DNA of 38,424 bases from Victivallis vadensis (lineage in GTDB: Bacteria > Verrucomicrobiota > Kiritimatiellia > UBA8416 > CAMCYG01). The translations under genes and the position numbers were made by a program. The stretch covers positions 1-38,424 of the forward strand of contig CAMCYG010000009.1 in the NCBI GenBank assembly GCA_945883775.1, in the 5' to 3' direction. The notes beneath the pieces were generated by a model that did not search any database, was not told where the DNA came from, and worked only from the letters and a program-made list of their open reading frames with translations. Shown piece after piece: positions 35,268 to 38,424 of this stretch (positions within the stretch are counted from its first letter, which is position 1; the number at the start of each line of letters is the position of its first letter).

Positions 35268-35283
35268 TGGCACGATGAATGCA
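35268..35283 (+). promoter_or_regulatory. Sigma54 promoter of the pilin gene
   Basis: TGGCACGATGAATGCA fits TGGCAC-N5-TTGCA with GG and GC ten bases apart, one mismatch in the -12 box. Transcription should start near 35294, leaving a 50-nt leader. Upstream, AGCTCATTTAC (35221-35231) and AGCTCACTTGC (35250-35260) form a direct repeat 29 bp apart that could bind the activator, though the second copy is very close to the promoter. Confidence 0.82.
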
Positions 35284-35343
35284 TAGAATTAAGTTAAATG
35301 GGTACGGACGCAGCCCAGAAACAACAAACGAAAGGAGAATGCG

Positions 35344-35688
35344 ATGAGAAAGAGTAACTTGGGTTTTACACTGGTAGAAATTATGATCGTGGTAGCGATC
35401 ATAGGTTTGCTCGCGGCGATAGCGATACCTAACTTCGTTAAGTCTCGTCAGACAACGCAGCAGACAGCCTGTATCAACAACATGAACAAGATTGATCAGG
35501 GTAAAGAGTTGGCAATGATGGCGCAAAGATGGGCGCCGAATATTATTGCAACCACGACAGTTGTTAACACTTACATCAAGGGCGAAACGACACCTTTGTG
35601 CCCTGCTGGCGGAACATACGCCTACAACAACACGGGAACAAACCCTACCTGCACCATTAGCAGTCCGACGTCACATATTCTGCCATAA
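35344..35688 (+). CDS. pilA: Type IV pilin
   Basis: The precursor has 114 aa: a short leader MRKSNLG, cut by prepilin peptidase before F8, then the conserved helix FTLVEIMIVVAIIGLLAAIAIPNF with the glutamate at mature position 5. The head is only about 80 residues and holds CINNMNKIDQGKE, PLCPAGGTYAY, NPTCTISS and a C-terminal HILP. The three cysteines and the CPAGGTY block are familiar from pilins of Verrucomicrobiota and relatives, my main taxonomic clue. GAAAGGAG lies 6 nt before the ATG. It is controlled by a sigma54 promoter and ends at its own terminator, as expected for a highly made major pilin. Confidence 0.94.
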   Translation: MRKSNLGFTLVEIMIVVAIIGLLAAIAIPNFVKSRQTTQQTACINNMNKIDQGKELAMMAQRWAPNIIATTTVVNTYIKGETTPLCPAGGTYAYNNTGTNPTCTISSPTSHILP

Positions 35689-35717
35689 TTATTGGCGAGT
35701 AGTAGTTGAGGTTTACG

Positions 35718-35750
35718 AAAAAGCCCTGCGCAAGCGGGGCTTTTTCTTTT
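35718..35750 (+). terminator. Rho-independent terminator of the pilin gene
   Basis: AAAAAGCCC pairs with GGGCTTTTT around a GC-GC inner pair and a small loop, followed by further T residues (TTTTTCTTTT). Confidence 0.9.
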
Positions 35751-35854
35751 GTGTTTCCCCTTCCATGCATCAATAAGCTGTTAGTTACAACATTGCGAGC
35801 TAATTGACTGAATATATATTGACGCACCAATATGGCTTGTCCATTATTCCATGC

Positions 35855-37738
35855 ATGAGGACCTACAGCAGCAATGCTTCAATATCGGTATATTTTGCAG
35901 CTCTAGCGTATGCATCCATAGTGTCCGCAATCTGCATACAAAAACACCTCAGCTTCGGATATGGTGATTTCGACCTCGCAATCCATACACAGAGCATCTG
36001 GAATATCACACACTGGAGCATGGATTGCTCAATACTTGGCATACCGTTCCTGGGCAACCATATGGTACTTATACTATACCTGCTTGCCCCGTTTTTTGCC
36101 ACATTCCCATCACCTGTGTTCCTATTAATTCTGCAAAGCCTCGTCCTGGGCGCAGGCGCGATCGGGATCTACAAGGCGGCACGGCTCGATCTGTCCATCC
36201 GTGCCGCCATGTTGTTTGCCGGAGCATATCTTATTTACCCACCGCTGATCTTAATGAACCTTTACGAGTTTCATCCTGTTGCGCTGGCATCTACATTCCT
36301 AATCTTTGCCATCCTTGAATTCAGACGAATGAACTTTGCTCGATACATGACATGGCTGATACTAGCCATGCTGTGCCAGGAGAATATAGCTTTGATTGTC
36401 GCAGGATTTGGCGTACTCGCCGCGACATACAGGCGCAATGCCAGATGGATATATATTCCTCTCGCTCTTGGAATTGTGTACTTCTCCGTGACCGTCTGCT
36501 TCATAATGCCAGCGCTCAATCGTGGGGTAATCTCATTTCTCTCGCTTTATTCCAGTTTTGGCAGCACTCCCGCTGAGGTTATAACGGCCATGGCCAACCG
36601 GCCGTTTCACACCCTTGCCGTCATGCTCAGCGGACAGAAACTGCTTTTCCTGTCTTCATTACTTATCCCCATAGCGTTCTTATGCCTTTTTGCACCACGC
36701 ACCCTGATACCGCTGTTACCCATCCTTGCTCAACGCTTGCTTTCAGGTCGAGAATCCGAGAATACCGTCATGTTCCACTATCAGGCGGAATTCATACCAT
36801 TCATCTTTCTGGCATCAATATCCGGCTTCAAACGAATCCTCTCTTTCCAAAATAAATACGCGACACTATCAGCAAGGACCGCCCTTGTGTCCGCCCCTTT
36901 AATTGCGCTCTTATCATCCGGACTGTCAGGTCACATGCTCAATGCAATCCAAACAAATCGTGATGATACCCGCATGCTTGAATATAAACGGGAAACTGTC
37001 AAAAGTCTTACTCCTTCAGCGAAGATCGCCTGTACATTTGATTTTTTGCCCATGTTGGCCTGCCGAAAAGAAATCCACTCTCTTCATCATATATACACAG
37101 GTTATCACACCTTATCCTCTATCCCTTACCCCTGCCCAACTAATCTTGATGCCGTCATCATGGATACCACCGACCGTCTTACATTCTCAAAGTCAGGATT
37201 CTGGGCCCCGCTCAACTATACCAATCTTCAGGTATTTCCTACGTTTGGACTGCAGGCCAGTAAAACATATGGCAGCCTGACGCTTTTAACTAAAGAGACA
37301 AGCCCTGGTTTCCAGTATTTTAGCATCATGCCCGAACAGGCTGATGCATACTCAGGCGAAACGCCAGCTACCGGAATCATTAAAACAGCACAAATTAAGG
37401 CAAAGGACCCACAATCCTGCGTGCTCGAGTTAACATGGTATAATCAGCGTGTATATAACTGCGACATGGACATGCAAGTGATAATAACTTCAGCTTCTGA
37501 TCGTCTTTATAAAGGCGTACTATCGCCTGGGCAAAGGATAAATCCCCCTCAATCATGGCCAGCGGGTAGATTAATACGAACAGCGCATGTAATATCTTTC
37601 CCTGATTCCGTCACCAATTGCGGGCCGTTACAGGTTGACATCATCCTAAAACCTTACGGCGTATGTTCTTATGCCACGAAATACTCATTTGTGTGTCCTG
37701 TCATAGCCGACACACCAAACAGCAGGGAGCAAGAATGA
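35855..37738 (+). CDS. DUF2079 polytopic membrane protein
   Basis: The product (627 aa) has about ten membrane helices in the first 390 residues and a soluble beta-rich C-terminal part of about 240 residues. The start (YGDFDLAIHTQSIWNITH, then FLGNHMVLILYLLAPFF and YEFHPVALASTFLIFAI) is the DUF2079 pattern, a family in the GT-C glycosyltransferase-like group; the aspartates in GDFDLA and the EFHP motif would be the working residues. Function is not established; lipid-linked sugar transfer is a guess. The ATG at 35855 is preferred to a TTG at 35804. Its stop overlaps the next gene (ATGA), so both belong to one unit. Confidence 0.85.
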   Translation: MRTYSSNASISVYFAALAYASIVSAICIQKHLSFGYGDFDLAIHTQSIWNITHWSMDCSILGIPFLGNHMVLILYLLAPFFATFPSPVFLLILQSLVLGAGAIGIYKAARLDLSIRAAMLFAGAYLIYPPLILMNLYEFHPVALASTFLIFAILEFRRMNFARYMTWLILAMLCQENIALIVAGFGVLAATYRRNARWIYIPLALGIVYFSVTVCFIMPALNRGVISFLSLYSSFGSTPAEVITAMANRPFHTLAVMLSGQKLLFLSSLLIPIAFLCLFAPRTLIPLLPILAQRLLSGRESENTVMFHYQAEFIPFIFLASISGFKRILSFQNKYATLSARTALVSAPLIALLSSGLSGHMLNAIQTNRDDTRMLEYKRETVKSLTPSAKIACTFDFLPMLACRKEIHSLHHIYTGYHTLSSIPYPCPTNLDAVIMDTTDRLTFSKSGFWAPLNYTNLQVFPTFGLQASKTYGSLTLLTKETSPGFQYFSIMPEQADAYSGETPATGIIKTAQIKAKDPQSCVLELTWYNQRVYNCDMDMQVIITSASDRLYKGVLSPGQRINPPQSWPAGRLIRTAHVISFPDSVTNCGPLQVDIILKPYGVCSYATKYSFVCPVIADTPNSREQE

Positions 37739-38424
37739 CCAACAGATTAAAGATACTGGTATCAGTTCTTATTCTGACCGCTTCCGTAGCAACAACATAC
37801 ATGAACAGTCTGTACGGTGTATTTGTATTCGATGATATACCTGTAATCCTCAGCAATGCTTCTATAACCGGCCATCTTCCCATGCCGATCGACTCCAGAT
37901 TGCTATGCAACTTATCTTTCAAATCAAACATTCTCATATTCGGCACGAGCAGATTTCCTTTTCACGCAGTCAATATTTTCATTCACATTCTCGCGTCTAT
38001 TTTTTTATTTCTGACAATCAAAACAACGCTTGATCTCAGACGCGGCATTGCCCCCAACCTATCCGATAGGCTGATTATTGCATTCTCGGCCGCATTGATA
38101 TGGGGCGCACACCCACTGACCACCCAATCCGTGACTTACATATGCCAGCGCTACGAGTCGATGGCCGGCATGTTCCTGCTAGCCTCATTATATTTCTTTG
38201 CTCGATCTTTGCAGACCCACTCAAGAACAAGACTGAATGCCAATTTATCTCTGCTAGCCTGCCTACTGGGGATGTCATGTAAAGAAGTCATGATCACTGC
38301 ACCTGCAATAATACTCCTGTATGACTATACATTCTCCGGCGATTCATTCCGCATAATGTGGCAGAAGAGGAAATATTATTATCTTTGCCTGATATTGCTG
38401 ACAGCCGGCTTACTGCTGTTATGG
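37735..38424 (+). CDS. Partial gene: TMTC/DUF1736-like membrane glycosyltransferase candidate
   Basis: The first 230 codons are visible; the gene runs off the window. It begins with a signal-anchor helix (LVSVLIL...TTYMNSLYGVFVFDDIPVI), where YGVFVFDD carries the GT-C style acidic pair. It continues with several helices and the blocks FHAVNIFIHILASIFLFL, WGAHPLTTQSVTYICQRYESMAGMFLLASLYFFAR and LGMSCKEVMITAPAIILLYDYTF. These are the marks of the TMTC-like proteins that usually end in TPR repeats and, in animals, transfer mannose from a polyprenyl carrier. The start overlaps the DUF2079 gene by 4 nt. The expected TPR end cannot be seen here. Confidence 0.88.
   Translation, partial: MTNRLKILVSVLILTASVATTYMNSLYGVFVFDDIPVILSNASITGHLPMPIDSRLLCNLSFKSNILIFGTSRFPFHAVNIFIHILASIFLFLTIKTTLDLRRGIAPNLSDRLIIAFSAALIWGAHPLTTQSVTYICQRYESMAGMFLLASLYFFARSLQTHSRTRLNANLSLLACLLGMSCKEVMITAPAIILLYDYTFSGDSFRIMWQKRKYYYLCLILLTAGLLLLW

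Noticed and set aside
1-38424. CRISPR array, transposase, prophage or toxin-antitoxin genes
   Set aside because: No regular spaced repeats, transposase motifs, phage structural genes or small paired toxin genes were seen; the window looks like core chromosome with repeats only in gaps.

Overview
The window reads as chromosomal DNA from a Gram-negative, respiring bacterium of moderate GC. The best lineage guess is the PVC superphylum (Verrucomicrobiota, Lentisphaerota or Kiritimatiellota). This rests on the small type IV pilin with its CPAGGTY and PTC blocks and a C-terminal ILP, the type II isocitrate dehydrogenase, the short aconitase, the MetX-MetW fusion and dispersed REP-like repeats. It is inference from family resemblance; no rRNA or other phylogenetic marker is present.

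Left part (1-9300), all minus strand. A sulfur amino-acid cluster reads metX-metW fusion, cysE, then a gene cut by the window edge whose product resembles the low-molecular-weight phosphatase/ArsC fold without its catalytic loop. Upstream lie cutA, a YbjT-type SDR/DUF2867 protein, a SAM methyltransferase, isocitrate dehydrogenase and aconitase. The last two give two consecutive TCA steps.

Middle part (9300-17600). After a small YkgJ-type cysteine-cluster gene comes a minus-strand series: argH, exbB, exbD, a 791-residue periplasmic TPR protein, a von Willebrand A (VWA) protein and an anchored alpha/beta hydrolase. The VWA protein has the TonB/TolA-style S-x-x-x-H motif in its single N-terminal membrane helix. 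The set therefore looks like an ExbBD-driven trans-envelope machine whose transducer ends in a VWA domain. This is the strongest candidate for an undescribed system here.

Signalling block (17600-24200). It holds a GAF-type histidine kinase, a single-domain response regulator flanked by short repeats, a membrane-tethered metallophosphoesterase with an outside beta-sandwich, a large hybrid kinase with a substrate-binding-protein-like sensor, and tRNA-Pro(CGG).

Right part (24300-38424). A small lipoprotein with an ExbD-like periplasmic fold is followed by a glycine-rich RRM protein with its own promoter, long leader and two terminators. Next is a plus-strand run of ABC ATPase, ABC-2 permease, TPR protein, ExeA-like ATPase and GspB-like protein. 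The pilus or type II secretion genes follow: a stand-alone GspE-N-like protein, GspE/PilB, GspF/PilC, an NtrC-type sigma54 activator, and the pilin behind a well-formed sigma54 promoter. The window ends in two overlapping polytopic membrane-protein genes, a DUF2079 protein and a truncated TMTC/DUF1736-like protein.
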